A DNA stretch of 64,000 nt, taken from assembly GCF_000834655.1 (NCBI RefSeq), contig NZ_JXQQ01000132.1:1-64000 (forward strand), in the 5' to 3' direction. This stretch comes from Variovorax paradoxus (GTDB lineage: Bacteria > Pseudomonadota > Gammaproteobacteria > Burkholderiales > Burkholderiaceae_C). Positions 9,301 to 16,598 of this stretch are shown piece by piece (positions within the stretch are counted from its first letter, which is position 1; every line of letters begins with the position of its first letter). A program made the translations under genes and the position numbers. The notes beneath the pieces are model-generated. The model saw only the letters and a list, made by a program, of their open reading frames with translations, did no database searches and was not told where the DNA came from.

Positions 9301-11558
9301 GACTCGACGGCCAGGCGGGCGAGGCTGGCCTGCGCGGCGAGCGAGAACACCTGCGCCGGGTCGCCCGCGTGCAGGAGCTGCCGCCGCACGATCCGCAGGT
9401 GCATGCGCGGGCGCTCCTGCGGCGGGATCGACCGATAGGCCGCCTCGCGGATGCGGTCGTGCCGGAACACCCAGTCGTTGCCGTCGCGCAGGATGCTGCC
9501 GGCGTCGCGCGCATCGTCCAAGGAGGCTTGCAGGCGCCGGGCCGCATCGGTGCCGGCTTTCACGTCCATCGCGAGCGCTAGCGCGCCGTCGGACGCGCGG
9601 TGCCCGAGGCACGCCATCAGGCGCAGCAAGGCCTGCGTCGACACAGCCAGCTGCTCGAAGCGGCGGGCCATGAGCTCGCCCACGCTGCCGACGCCCGGGT
9701 GCGACACCAGCGCTTCGAGGCTCCACCGCCACGAGGCGGATTCCGCGTCGTAGGCCAGCAGGCCGTCGCCTGCCAGCAGGTGCAGCAGGTGCCGCGCGAA
9801 GAGCGGGTTGCGCTCCGTCTTGCGGCCGATGACCTCGGCCAGCTCGCCGATGGCGCTCTCGTCCTGCTGCAGCGTCAGCGCGATCATCTGGCGGAGCGCG
9901 GCGTCGTCCAGCGGGCCGAGTTCGATGCGAACGGCCTCGGGCACTTCGGCCAGGCGGCCCGCGCGCAGCGGATGCTCCGCGGACACTTCGTTGTCGCGGA
10001 AAGTGCCCACCAGCAGCAGCGCCACATCGTCGTGCTGGAACAGCAGGCGCTCGAGCACCTGCAGCGTCTCAACGTCGGCCCACTGCAGGTCGTCCAGCAG
10101 CAGCACGAGCGGCCGCGCGGGCGTCGCGAAGCAGGCGACCAGCCGCGCCATGCCCTGCAGCACGCGCTCGCGTTCGAGCGCCGGCGCCGCGTCAGGCGCA
10201 TCGACAGGCGCAGCCTGCACCGGCAGGCCCACGATGACGCCCAGGGCCGGCAACAGCGCGGCCAGCGTCCGCTCCACGGGTTTCGCCGCGCTGGCGATGC
10301 GGTGGCGCCAGACCGCGAATTCGTCGTCCGCGCAACCGAGCACGTGCTGCAGCAGCGGCTCCAGCGCCTCCACCAGCAGCGCATAGGGCTTGCCCCGGCG
10401 CCCCTCTTCGCTCTTGGCCGTGGCCAGCAGCGGCGCGCCCGATGGCTGCACGCGCGCCATCGCCTCGCGCAGCAGCGTCGACTTGCCGATGCCGGACGGA
10501 CCCGTGACCCAGGCCGCGCGCGAGCGGGCGCTCTCTGCGACGGTCCGATAGAGCGCGAGCAGCGTCTGCAGTTCGGCGTCGCGCCCCAGCACGCAGTCTG
10601 CCCCGCGGGGCGTGCTCAGGGCCGAATAGACATCGAGCGCGAAGGGCGCGATGCGGCCGTGCTGGCGCAGCTGGGTGTCGCAGCGGCGCAGGTCCGCGAG
10701 CACGCAAGCGGCATCCGAGTAGCGTTGTGCCGGTGCTTTTTCGAGCAGCTTCATGACCAGCAGCGAGAGTTGCGGCGCAACGCCTTCCACGACTTCGGCG
10801 GGCGCACGGGCGGTCTGCGTCGCGTGCGCATGAACGCGCGCAGCGGCATCCGCCCCCGGGAACGGAAGCCTGCCCACCAGCAGTTCGTAGAGGATGCAGC
10901 CGAGCGCGTAGAGGTCGGCGCGCGCATCCACGCGCAGGTTCATGCGGGCGCCCAGTTCCGGCGCCATGTAGTTGAAGCTGTCCTCGTCCCAGGTCAGCTG
11001 ATCGTCGTTCGCGGCCTTGTCTTCGGCGGATGCGAGCGCAGCGTCCGTGTTGGTGATGGCATGACCGAAGCCGGTCAGGCGCGCGCGGCCGTCGTCGCCC
11101 AGCAGGAAGCGATCCGGCGTGAGCGCGCGGTGCAGCACGCCGGCCGCGTGCATCTGGCCGACGGCGGCGGTCAGGCGCAGCGCGAGCGCGATGAAGGCGC
11201 CGGCATCGGCGCCGGGCGCCGCGCTTCGGCGGAGCGTCTCGCCGCCGGGGTCCTTCAGGATCAGCAGGAAGCCGTCGCCGTGCGGCACGAACGCGACCGG
11301 CACCGCCGCCCATTCGTCGCCCAGCGCATGGCGAAACTCGTACTCGCGTTGAAGCAGCGCGGCGGTGGCCGGCGCGGCCTGGCCGCGACCGGCCACCAGC
11401 GACGCAGCCGCGCCGTGGCCGAGTGCGCGATCCAGGCGCGGCGTGCCGGTGCTCAGTTCGCGAAAGTCCCGGTATCGCCGCGCCGGCGTGCCATCCGCGA
11501 CGACGCGAGCCTCTGGCGAGGCTGCCGGTTCATGTCCGATGAGTTCCTGGTGTTGCAT
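6354..11558 (-). CDS. Hybrid pseudokinase / AAA ATPase / GAF / sensor histidine kinase
   Basis: This 1734-aa cytoplasmic protein has the layout of the trifunctional Ser/Thr kinase-ATPase-histidine kinase family. Residues about 30-300 form a protein-kinase fold, then an AAA module with Walker A GPSGIGKST at about 353-361 and Walker B LVLLLDDLQWAD at about 484-495. A long helical TPR-like middle, a GAF domain and a C-terminal histidine kinase follow. The kinase has phosphoacceptor H1512 in HEVGQP, N box NLLMNAAES and G boxes VDDVGPGIG and GMGMGLAICKS. In the Ser/Thr kinase domain HRD reads HRA (143-145) and DFG reads GFG (163-165), with no obvious VAIK lysine, so it is probably inactive. Start 11558 has an AAGAGG site upstream. 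The FixJ-type gene overlaps its stop and is the likely partner. Confidence 0.9.
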   Translation of the reverse strand: MQHQELIGHEPAASPEARVVADGTPARRYRDFRELSTGTPRLDRALGHGAAASLVAGRGQAAPATAALLQREYEFRHALGDEWAAVPVAFVPHGDGFLLILKDPGGETLRRSAAPGADAGAFIALALRLTAAVGQMHAAGVLHRALTPDRFLLGDDGRARLTGFGHAITNTDAALASAEDKAANDDQLTWDEDSFNYMAPELGARMNLRVDARADLYALGCILYELLVGRLPFPGADAAARVHAHATQTARAPAEVVEGVAPQLSLLVMKLLEKAPAQRYSDAACVLADLRRCDTQLRQHGRIAPFALDVYSALSTPRGADCVLGRDAELQTLLALYRTVAESARSRAAWVTGPSGIGKSTLLREAMARVQPSGAPLLATAKSEEGRRGKPYALLVEALEPLLQHVLGCADDEFAVWRHRIASAAKPVERTLAALLPALGVIVGLPVQAAPVDAPDAAPALERERVLQGMARLVACFATPARPLVLLLDDLQWADVETLQVLERLLFQHDDVALLLVGTFRDNEVSAEHPLRAGRLAEVPEAVRIELGPLDDAALRQMIALTLQQDESAIGELAEVIGRKTERNPLFARHLLHLLAGDGLLAYDAESASWRWSLEALVSHPGVGSVGELMARRFEQLAVSTQALLRLMACLGHRASDGALALAMDVKAGTDAARRLQASLDDARDAGSILRDGNDWVFRHDRIREAAYRSIPPQERPRMHLRIVRRQLLHAGDPAQVFSLAAQASLARLAVESPQERRDFARLNLEAGRQAKAATAHHSALGFFRAALAFLGEDDCSDDGLAARALCGEAEFMTGSLEAAEARLAALEEVAGDGIFGADLARLRAALYTTLGAFDRALDVGLAFLRKSGIDMPRRPDDAAVDREHATLQAWIDRHGIGALRQLPIVADPLRRAITDIFADLIPPALYTDQNLVDFILMRMIGLAIAQGHADASADGYVCMTQVFGVRYGDYAAAREFGALALHLVDERGLSRYRGRVYMSFGTMMVPWSQPARAARDYIRRAYDAAVASDDHTFALYCGPNQARGMLFAGEYLGDVRDTVERGLALARDANFQLVIDALLAQKVLLAQLQDGTEGDPDAQPRTPQEGEPATLVDFAYWVHRLQAALLGGRLAEAIEARRRAEACAASGRTFAESGDLPFYGALALLALPERDASQQAALQRDVYQLRTWVQACPANFLARYQLVWAEMCRIDGDPLAAVEAYARAVSHARRHGFTQVEALAAERAAAFHASRGDDLSAHGNLRHARGAWQRWGAVAKARQLQAAHPGLFEIEDPVPNTRRMQSLDAQAVLRISTALASEIVPARLVETLLRTALENAGAELGTLVLLRHDTWQVRAQARVAEGAITLSQAGAAFDAGTLPVSIVQAVARTQQHIVVDDARESTSFAQDDYIRRQRPRSILCVPLMRHATLIGALYMENNLASHVFTPAKAEVLEVIASQAAFALENARLYEELIDQNHQRAHAEEQLRSTLTELERATRLKAMGELVASIVHEVGQPIAAVDTSASAALRWLDRSPPDIGEAREMLTHISKSALRARTIIQGLRAKARNAEPQFAAFDLGEALREAATLVAGALDTLGVTLETQGLDAAVPVHGDRVQLQQVAVNLLMNAAESMATLAHGPRPLRMACEIEAREVRIVVDDVGPGIGPEAAQHLLKPLFTTKANGMGMGLAICKSILDAHGGTLTLSQRETAGARAVFSLRRATPASNGAAPEQ

Positions 11559-11944
11559 GGGTGTGGGCCTCTTGCGGCTGGCCGGCCTGCGCTTCGCGGC
11601 CTGGGCCTGGAGCGTGGGCGCGGTCGGGTTGCCGCCGTTCTTTTTTCTCCCCGTCCGCGAACACTTTCGTCCGCAGGCAGCCATTGGAACGCCGCGCGTC
11701 GCGAGATAGGCGCCGGAGGCGTTGGCTGGTGTTAGGCGTTGTTAGGCGCCGCGGTGCGCGCGCTGGAAAACGGGCGCATCGCTGCGTTTTCGGCCCGGCC
11801 GCTTGAAAAGTAATGTCGCTGCGCGGCCCCTGGACACACAGGCATACAGAAGCGGTCGGGCGTTCCTCGCATCGCTCATAGATTCATTGCCATCGGCCCG
11901 CGCCGATCTTGTTTTCCCCCTGATCAACCCAAGGAAAAATCGTC
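11559..11944. promoter_or_regulatory. Divergent intergenic region between hybrid kinase and exported hydrolase
   Basis: This 386-bp region must hold promoters for both divergent genes. It contains a 10-bp direct repeat (GTTAGGCGTT then GTTAGGCGCC at 11731-11750) with further TAGGCG copies nearby, and an AAGGA ribosome-binding site just before 11945. No protein-coding frame with family resemblance and no clear sigma-70 promoter were identified. Confidence 0.4.
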
Positions 11945-12769
11945 ATGAAGAAGTTCTCTCGCCGCCTCGCCGCGACCCTGATGGCCCACACGCTCGGCGC
12001 CGCCGCGCTGGTACCCCTGCACTCGCTCGCACAGCCGGTGGATGCCGCGGCGTCCGCCAAGCCCACGGTCGTGCTCGTGCACGGTGCCTTCGCCGATTCG
12101 TCGAGCTGGGACGCCGTGGTCCAGCGCCTGCAGGCGCGGCACTATGCGGTGATCGCGGCGGCGAATCCGCTGCGCGGCCCGGCATTCGACGCGGCGTACG
12201 TCGCCGGCATCGTCGATGCGGTCAAGGGCCCGGTGGTGCTCGTCGGGCACTCGTACGGCGGCTCGGTGATCTCTTCCGCCGCGAGCGGCAAGGCCAACGT
12301 CAAGGCGCTGGTCTACGTGGCCGCGTTCGCGCCCGACGCCGGCGAGACGGCCCTGGGCCTGACGGGCAAGTTCCCCGGCAGCACGCTCGGCCCGACGCTC
12401 GCGCCCGCGGTGCCGCTGCCCGACGGCGGCAAGGACCTGTACATCCAGCAGGACAAGTTCCCCGCGCAGTTCGCCGCCGACGTTCCGCTCGCCAAGGCGC
12501 GCCTGATGGCCGTGGGCCAGCGGCCCATCGCCGAAGCTGCGCTGAATGAAGCCTCGCAGGCGCCGGCCTGGAAATCGGTGCCGTCCTGGTTCATCTATGG
12601 CGACCGCGACAAGAACATTCCACCGGCGGCCATCGCCTTCATGGCCGAGCGTGCCCACGCGAAGAAAGCGGTGGTGGTCAAGGGCGCCTCGCACGTCGTG
12701 ATGACCTCGCAGCCCGAGGCGGTCGCCAGGCTGATCGCCGAGGCGGCAGGAGCGACGGCGGCGAACTGA
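11945..12769 (+). CDS. Exported alpha/beta hydrolase
   Basis: This 274-aa protein starts with a Sec signal peptide: basic n-region MKKFSRR, hydrophobic core, likely cleavage after HSLA near residue 29. The mature part is an alpha/beta hydrolase. HGAF supplies the oxyanion region, GHSYGG the nucleophilic serine, GDRDKNIPP the acid region and GASHVV the catalytic histidine. It resembles the small non-haem hydrolase/esterase group often annotated only as alpha/beta hydrolase; the substrate cannot be told. An AAGGA site lies upstream of the ATG. It stands alone, convergent with the DUF1501 gene 34 bases later. Confidence 0.88.
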   Translation: MKKFSRRLAATLMAHTLGAAALVPLHSLAQPVDAAASAKPTVVLVHGAFADSSSWDAVVQRLQARHYAVIAAANPLRGPAFDAAYVAGIVDAVKGPVVLVGHSYGGSVISSAASGKANVKALVYVAAFAPDAGETALGLTGKFPGSTLGPTLAPAVPLPDGGKDLYIQQDKFPAQFAADVPLAKARLMAVGQRPIAEAALNEASQAPAWKSVPSWFIYGDRDKNIPPAAIAFMAERAHAKKAVVVKGASHVVMTSQPEAVARLIAEAAGATAAN

Positions 12770-12803
12770 GTTGCGGCACCGGGGTGCCACGGCGCCCGGG
12801 CTG

Positions 12804-14015
12804 CTAGACCAACCGCAGATCCCGCGGCGCCACGCCCTCGAACACGCGCCCCAGCTGCGCAGGCGACAACCCGTACATCCGCTGGAACAGCCCCCCGAAC
12901 ACCGCCCGGTATTCATTGAGCACCGGGTAGTCGCGGTTCTGGAACAGCGTGGCCTGCGTCAGCGCCTGCTGCTCGCCGACGATGCGCCCGCCGGCCTCGG
13001 CCGAGAGGCCGCCGCCGAGCACCCAGTACACGGTGCCGTGCCCGTGGTCGGTGCCGCGGTTGCCGTTCTCGCGAAAGGTGCGGCCGAACTCGCTGATGAC
13101 GACCACCACGGTCTGTCGCCAGGCGTCGTCGCCCATCTCCTGTGCGAAGCCGGCGACGCCCCGGCCCAGCTCCTCGAAACGGTTGGCGAGGTAGCCGGTG
13201 CCGGCGCCCTGCCCCACGTGCGTGTCCCAGCCGCCGACGTCGACGAAGCCGAGGTCGAAGCGGTCGCGCATCAGCACGGCCATGCGGCGCGCGACGAGCT
13301 CGAAGCCCTTGGCGGTCATCGCGTTGCGGCTGGCCGCGTCCATCTCGGCCTGCACCGCGCGCATGACCTCGTCGCGCACCTGGAAGCCCTCGGCCACGGG
13401 CTGCGCGAGCGGCGTGTTGCGGTACATGGACGCGATGATCTGGCTCTGACGCGCGTCGATGCCCGAACGCGCATTGCCCGCGAGCGCCATGTTGGCCGCC
13501 TTGGCGTCGCCGCGCAGCGCGATGGGCAGCTGGTCGGTGAAGGCAATGGGCGACACGTCGGTGATCGGCCCGCCGCCGAGCACGCCCGCCAGGCGGTTGA
13601 GAAAGCCAGAGCGGTAGTCGCGCCGCTTGTCGAGCGCCTGGCCGAGCTCGATGGAATCCTGCGTTTCGAAGTGGCTGCGCGTCAAGTCGTCGGTGCCCGC
13701 GAAGGCGATGAACGATGCCTGCTTCTGCTGGAAGAGCGGCATCACGCTCTGCGCGAGCGCGGTGTGCAGGCCCCAGTCGGCGTCGAGCGGCAACGCGCCG
13801 CCGGGCTGGCCCGGCCGCGCGATGGCGATGTTGGGGCGCGAGGCGTAGTAGAAATCGCTGGCGGTCGGCACCAGCAGATTGGCGCAGTCGTAGGCGCCGC
13901 GCAGGAACACGACGAGCAGCTTGGCGCCTTCGGCGGACGGTGCGGCGATCAATTGGCCGGCAGCGCCCGCCATCGGCGCGGCGGCAATCAGTTTCAGGAG
14001 TTCTCGACGTTGCAT
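12804..14015 (-). CDS. DUF1501 family protein, Tat-exported
   Basis: The 403-aa protein begins MQRRELLKLIAAAPM, a twin-arginine signal followed by an Ala-rich hydrophobic stretch, so it is probably exported folded. The body matches the DUF1501 family (FLRGAYDCANLLVP, GGWDTHVGQG, FGRTFRENGNRGTDHGHG), a sulfatase/phosphatase-like superfamily of unknown substrate. The cluster of His and Asp residues in the last motif is the likely metal site. The ATG at 14015 is preceded by AAGGA at good spacing. It sits downstream of the DUF1800 gene; the two families commonly occur as a pair, suggesting one exported complex or pathway. Confidence 0.9.
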   Translation of the reverse strand: MQRRELLKLIAAAPMAGAAGQLIAAPSAEGAKLLVVFLRGAYDCANLLVPTASDFYYASRPNIAIARPGQPGGALPLDADWGLHTALAQSVMPLFQQKQASFIAFAGTDDLTRSHFETQDSIELGQALDKRRDYRSGFLNRLAGVLGGGPITDVSPIAFTDQLPIALRGDAKAANMALAGNARSGIDARQSQIIASMYRNTPLAQPVAEGFQVRDEVMRAVQAEMDAASRNAMTAKGFELVARRMAVLMRDRFDLGFVDVGGWDTHVGQGAGTGYLANRFEELGRGVAGFAQEMGDDAWRQTVVVVISEFGRTFRENGNRGTDHGHGTVYWVLGGGLSAEAGGRIVGEQQALTQATLFQNRDYPVLNEYRAVFGGLFQRMYGLSPAQLGRVFEGVAPRDLRLV

Positions 14016-14039
14016 CACATGCGTCCTTCTTTATGCCTT

Positions 14040-14160
14040 GCGCCTTCCCCCTCGGGGGGAAGGTTGGGACGGGGGCGCGACGGGGTCCGATCCGTCACTG
14101 CGCTTCATCGAACGCCGCTTGCCCCCACCCCTGCCCTCCCCCAGAGGGAGAGGGAGAAAA
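14040..14160. repeat. Imperfect GC-rich inverted repeat between DUF1800 and DUF1501 genes
   Basis: The 155-bp gap between the pair is filled by two facing arms. The left arm (about 14044-14077) and the reverse complement of the right arm (about 14120-14155) share a pattern of CCCTC, a G-run, GGG and GGGGGC. The arms are separated by about 45 bases. It looks like a dispersed REP-type hairpin element and may attenuate transcription between the two genes. Confidence 0.6.
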
Positions 14161-14170
14161 ATCAATCAAC

Positions 14171-15745
14171 TCATCGGCGCATCAGCTCGGGCGATGCGAG
14201 CAGGAAGGTGTTCCACTCCTGCGGGTTCTTCGCCTGCGCGAGCGCCCCGCGCGTGTCGGCGCTCAAGCCTGCCTGCATCGCACGAACCGCGTGCGACTCG
14301 GCCAGTTGCGGAAATGCGGGCTTCTCCAGCGGCGCCTTGTCGTCGGCGCGGAACAGCACCGCCCCGTTCGCCCCGATGGCCCGCGCGATCTCGAAGCGCG
14401 TGTTCATCTGGCCGGCGCTCGCCCACGCGGCCTCGTTCAGCGGATAGCCGTCGGGCGTCTCGTGCCCATACAGCGGCTCGCCCATGCGGTTGATCCAGTT
14501 GAGCATCGGGTTGACGTTGAGCGCCACGCGGTCGTCGTAGGCGAGCCGCACGCCGGCCATCACGTAGTGCACCGGGTCGCGGAACTTGCGGCCGAGCGAG
14601 GCGGCGAATTCAGGTGACTCGAACAGTGCTTTCAGCGTGACGGCGATGTCGCCGTCGCTGCGCGCGAAAGCCGAAGCCATGCGGTCGATCAACGCGTGCG
14701 GTGGCTCGTCGGCGACGAAGTACACCGCGAGCTTGCGCGAGATGAAGCGCGCGGTGGCCGGCGCGCGTGCGAGCCGGTCGAGCGCCTCGTCGGCTTCGGC
14801 GAGGCCGCGTGCCTGGACCGGCTGGCCCAGCAGTGTCTTCGGCCCGTAGTCGTGCCGGTTCGGGTTGAACTCGAAGAGCCCCCTGCGCACATAGTCCGCG
14901 CGCACCGCGGGCCGGATGTTCGGCACCGCATCGGCCGGCTGCAGGCTCACGCCCACGCCGGTGAGCACGCGCGCGAGTTCCTGCACGTCGGCCTGCGAAT
15001 AGCCGCCGCCGACGCCCAGCGTGTGCAGCTCCATCAGCTCGCGCGCGTAGTTCTCGTTGATGCGGTTGGCGGCGTTCTGCGCGTTGTCCAGGTAGCGCAG
15101 CATCGCGGGGTGATGCAACGTGGCGCCGAGCAGCTCGCGGAACCTGCCGAGTGCGTGCGGGCGGATCGCGTTCTCTTCGTAGTCGCCGACGAGCGCGCGG
15201 ATGTTGTCCTTGCGCAGGTTGACGTTGAAGTGGTTCATCCAGAACCAGGTCATCTGTTCCTGCAGCTGATTGGGCGAATACAGCGCCCGCAGCACGAAGC
15301 GCTGCTGCGCCTCGCGCGCAAGCCGCGTCAGCTCCTGCTGGTAGGCCTGGCGCGCGGCCTTCTTCTGTTCTTCGTCGGGCAGCGCATCGGCCGCCTTGCG
15401 CTGGGCATCCAGGCCCATCGCGAGCTGGTCGAGCGGCGTGCGCGATATCGTCATCGCATCGATCTGCGCCTGTGCGGCCGGGGGCAATGGTTGGGGCCGG
15501 GGCTTGAGTTGCCGCCCCATCCATCGTGCAAGGCCGGCCTTTGCGAGCTCGGCCTGGCTGCTGGCGTTCGCGCCCCAGGTCACGCGGTCGAGCCATTGCA
15601 ATTGCGTCGCCGGGCTGCCGGCCGCGGCGTCCGGAACAGAGAGCGGCGGTGCGTCGGATCGCAGCCCGCTCGTCGTGCAGGCCGCCAGGACCAAGGCGGC
15701 CGACACCATGCAGAGACGGCCGAGATGCAGCATGGGACTCATCAT
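14171..15745 (-). CDS. DUF1800 family lipoprotein
   Basis: This protein of about 524 aa matches the DUF1800 family, with WLDRVTWGAN near the N-terminus, MTWFWMNHFNV, ENYARELMELHTLGV and FEFNPNRHDYG. An N-terminal lipobox (LVLAAC) predicts a lipid-anchored exported protein. Function is unknown. The start is uncertain: ATG codons at 15745, 15742 and 15733 and a GTG at 15763 are in frame, none with a strong ribosome-binding site; all keep the lipobox. The DUF1501 gene follows after a repeat-filled gap. Confidence 0.88.
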   Translation of the reverse strand: MMSPMLHLGRLCMVSAALVLAACTTSGLRSDAPPLSVPDAAAGSPATQLQWLDRVTWGANASSQAELAKAGLARWMGRQLKPRPQPLPPAAQAQIDAMTISRTPLDQLAMGLDAQRKAADALPDEEQKKAARQAYQQELTRLAREAQQRFVLRALYSPNQLQEQMTWFWMNHFNVNLRKDNIRALVGDYEENAIRPHALGRFRELLGATLHHPAMLRYLDNAQNAANRINENYARELMELHTLGVGGGYSQADVQELARVLTGVGVSLQPADAVPNIRPAVRADYVRRGLFEFNPNRHDYGPKTLLGQPVQARGLAEADEALDRLARAPATARFISRKLAVYFVADEPPHALIDRMASAFARSDGDIAVTLKALFESPEFAASLGRKFRDPVHYVMAGVRLAYDDRVALNVNPMLNWINRMGEPLYGHETPDGYPLNEAAWASAGQMNTRFEIARAIGANGAVLFRADDKAPLEKPAFPQLAESHAVRAMQAGLSADTRGALAQAKNPQEWNTFLLASPELMRR

Positions 15746-15854
15746 GAACCGATCAACCCGCACCGGGTCGATGCGGTTGACGGCAGCCCGCCGCCGGGCA
15801 GGTAAAGCTCGTGGTCAGCTTCGTTTCAAGCCGAAACGAAAGCCAAGGGCCACG

Positions 15855-16547
15855 TCAGGCGCTGACGACCCGGCTCGGCTCCGCGCCAGCGATCTGCTTG
15901 AGGGCGCGCTCGAACACTTCGACCGGCTGGCCGCCGGAGATGAGGTGCTGGTCGTTGATGATGATCGCGGGCACCGAGTGGATGCCCGCATCGGTGTACA
16001 TGCGCTCGCGCTCGCGGGTCTCGGCGGCGTACTCGTCGCTGTTCAAGATCTCGCGCGCCCGCGCCGCATCGAGCCCCGCCTCGGTCGCCGCGCGCACCAG
16101 CACCTCGGGGTCCGAGGGGTTCTGGCTGTCGGTGAAGTAGGCCTTGAGCAGCAGCTTCTTGAGCGCCGCCTGCTTGGCCGGGCTCTCCAGTTCGGCCCAG
16201 TGCAGGAGCCGGTGTGCGTTGAAGGTGTTGTAGACGCGCGGCCGGCCCGCGGGGTTGAACTCGAAGCCGACGGCCGCGCCGCGCTGGCGGATCATCTCGC
16301 GGGATTGGGCCTGCTGCTCACGAGAAGAGCCGTACTTCTCGTTCAGGTGCTCGAAGGTGTCCTGCCCTTCGGGCGGCATCTGCGGGTTCAGCTCGAAGGG
16401 CTGGAAGTGCAGTTCGGCGGTGACCTCCGGTGCCACCCGCTTGAGCGCCGCCTCGAGCGAACTCAGGCCAACGGCGCACCAGGGGCAAGACACATCGGAG
16501 ACGAAATCGATCTTGAGGTGGGAAGAAGAGGTGGTCATGGGCGCCAT
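15855..16547 (-). CDS. DsbA-family (FrnE-like) thiol oxidoreductase
   Basis: The 230-aa protein has a thioredoxin-like fold of the 2-hydroxychromene-isomerase/FrnE type. FVSDVSCPWCAVG carries the CPWC redox pair near residue 21, a helical insertion follows, and the cis-proline loop is GIHSVPAIIIN. There is no signal peptide, so it acts in the cytoplasm. FrnE-like proteins act as disulfide oxidoreductases, some in polyketide synthesis; the partner here is unknown. Two in-frame starts exist, 16547 and 16538. The first lies within a perfect hairpin. The gene follows the MHS transporter by about 50 bases and could be cotranscribed with it. Confidence 0.85.
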   Translation of the reverse strand: MAPMTTSSSHLKIDFVSDVSCPWCAVGLSSLEAALKRVAPEVTAELHFQPFELNPQMPPEGQDTFEHLNEKYGSSREQQAQSREMIRQRGAAVGFEFNPAGRPRVYNTFNAHRLLHWAELESPAKQAALKKLLLKAYFTDSQNPSDPEVLVRAATEAGLDAARAREILNSDEYAAETRERERMYTDAGIHSVPAIIINDQHLISGGQPVEVFERALKQIAGAEPSRVVSA

Positions 16548-16560
16548 TCTTCATGGCGCC
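16540..16560 (-). promoter_or_regulatory. Hairpin over the DsbA-like start codon
   Basis: GGCGCCAT and ATGGCGCC form a perfect 8-bp stem around a 5-base loop. On the leftward message the AUG at 16547 is the first triplet of the 3' arm, and part of the GAGG ribosome-binding site overlaps the 5' arm. The alternative AUG at 16538 lies just beyond the stem. It could hold down translation from the first start or bring the ribosome-binding site close to the second. Confidence 0.5.
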
Positions 16561-16598
16561 TCAACCCTTGGTGCGCGAAAGGTTTTCCGTGTGACGGC

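Noticed and set aside
6279..9581. A rightward open frame of about 1100 codons opposite the hybrid kinase gene
   Set aside because: It is a high-GC shadow: composition is Arg/Ala/Gln/His-rich without any domain, and the opposite strand carries clear ordered motifs.
11731..11750. Two GTTAGGC copies resembling integron attC core sites
   Set aside because: No complementary RYYYAAC partner, no integrase and no cassette structure; it is a 10-bp direct repeat only.
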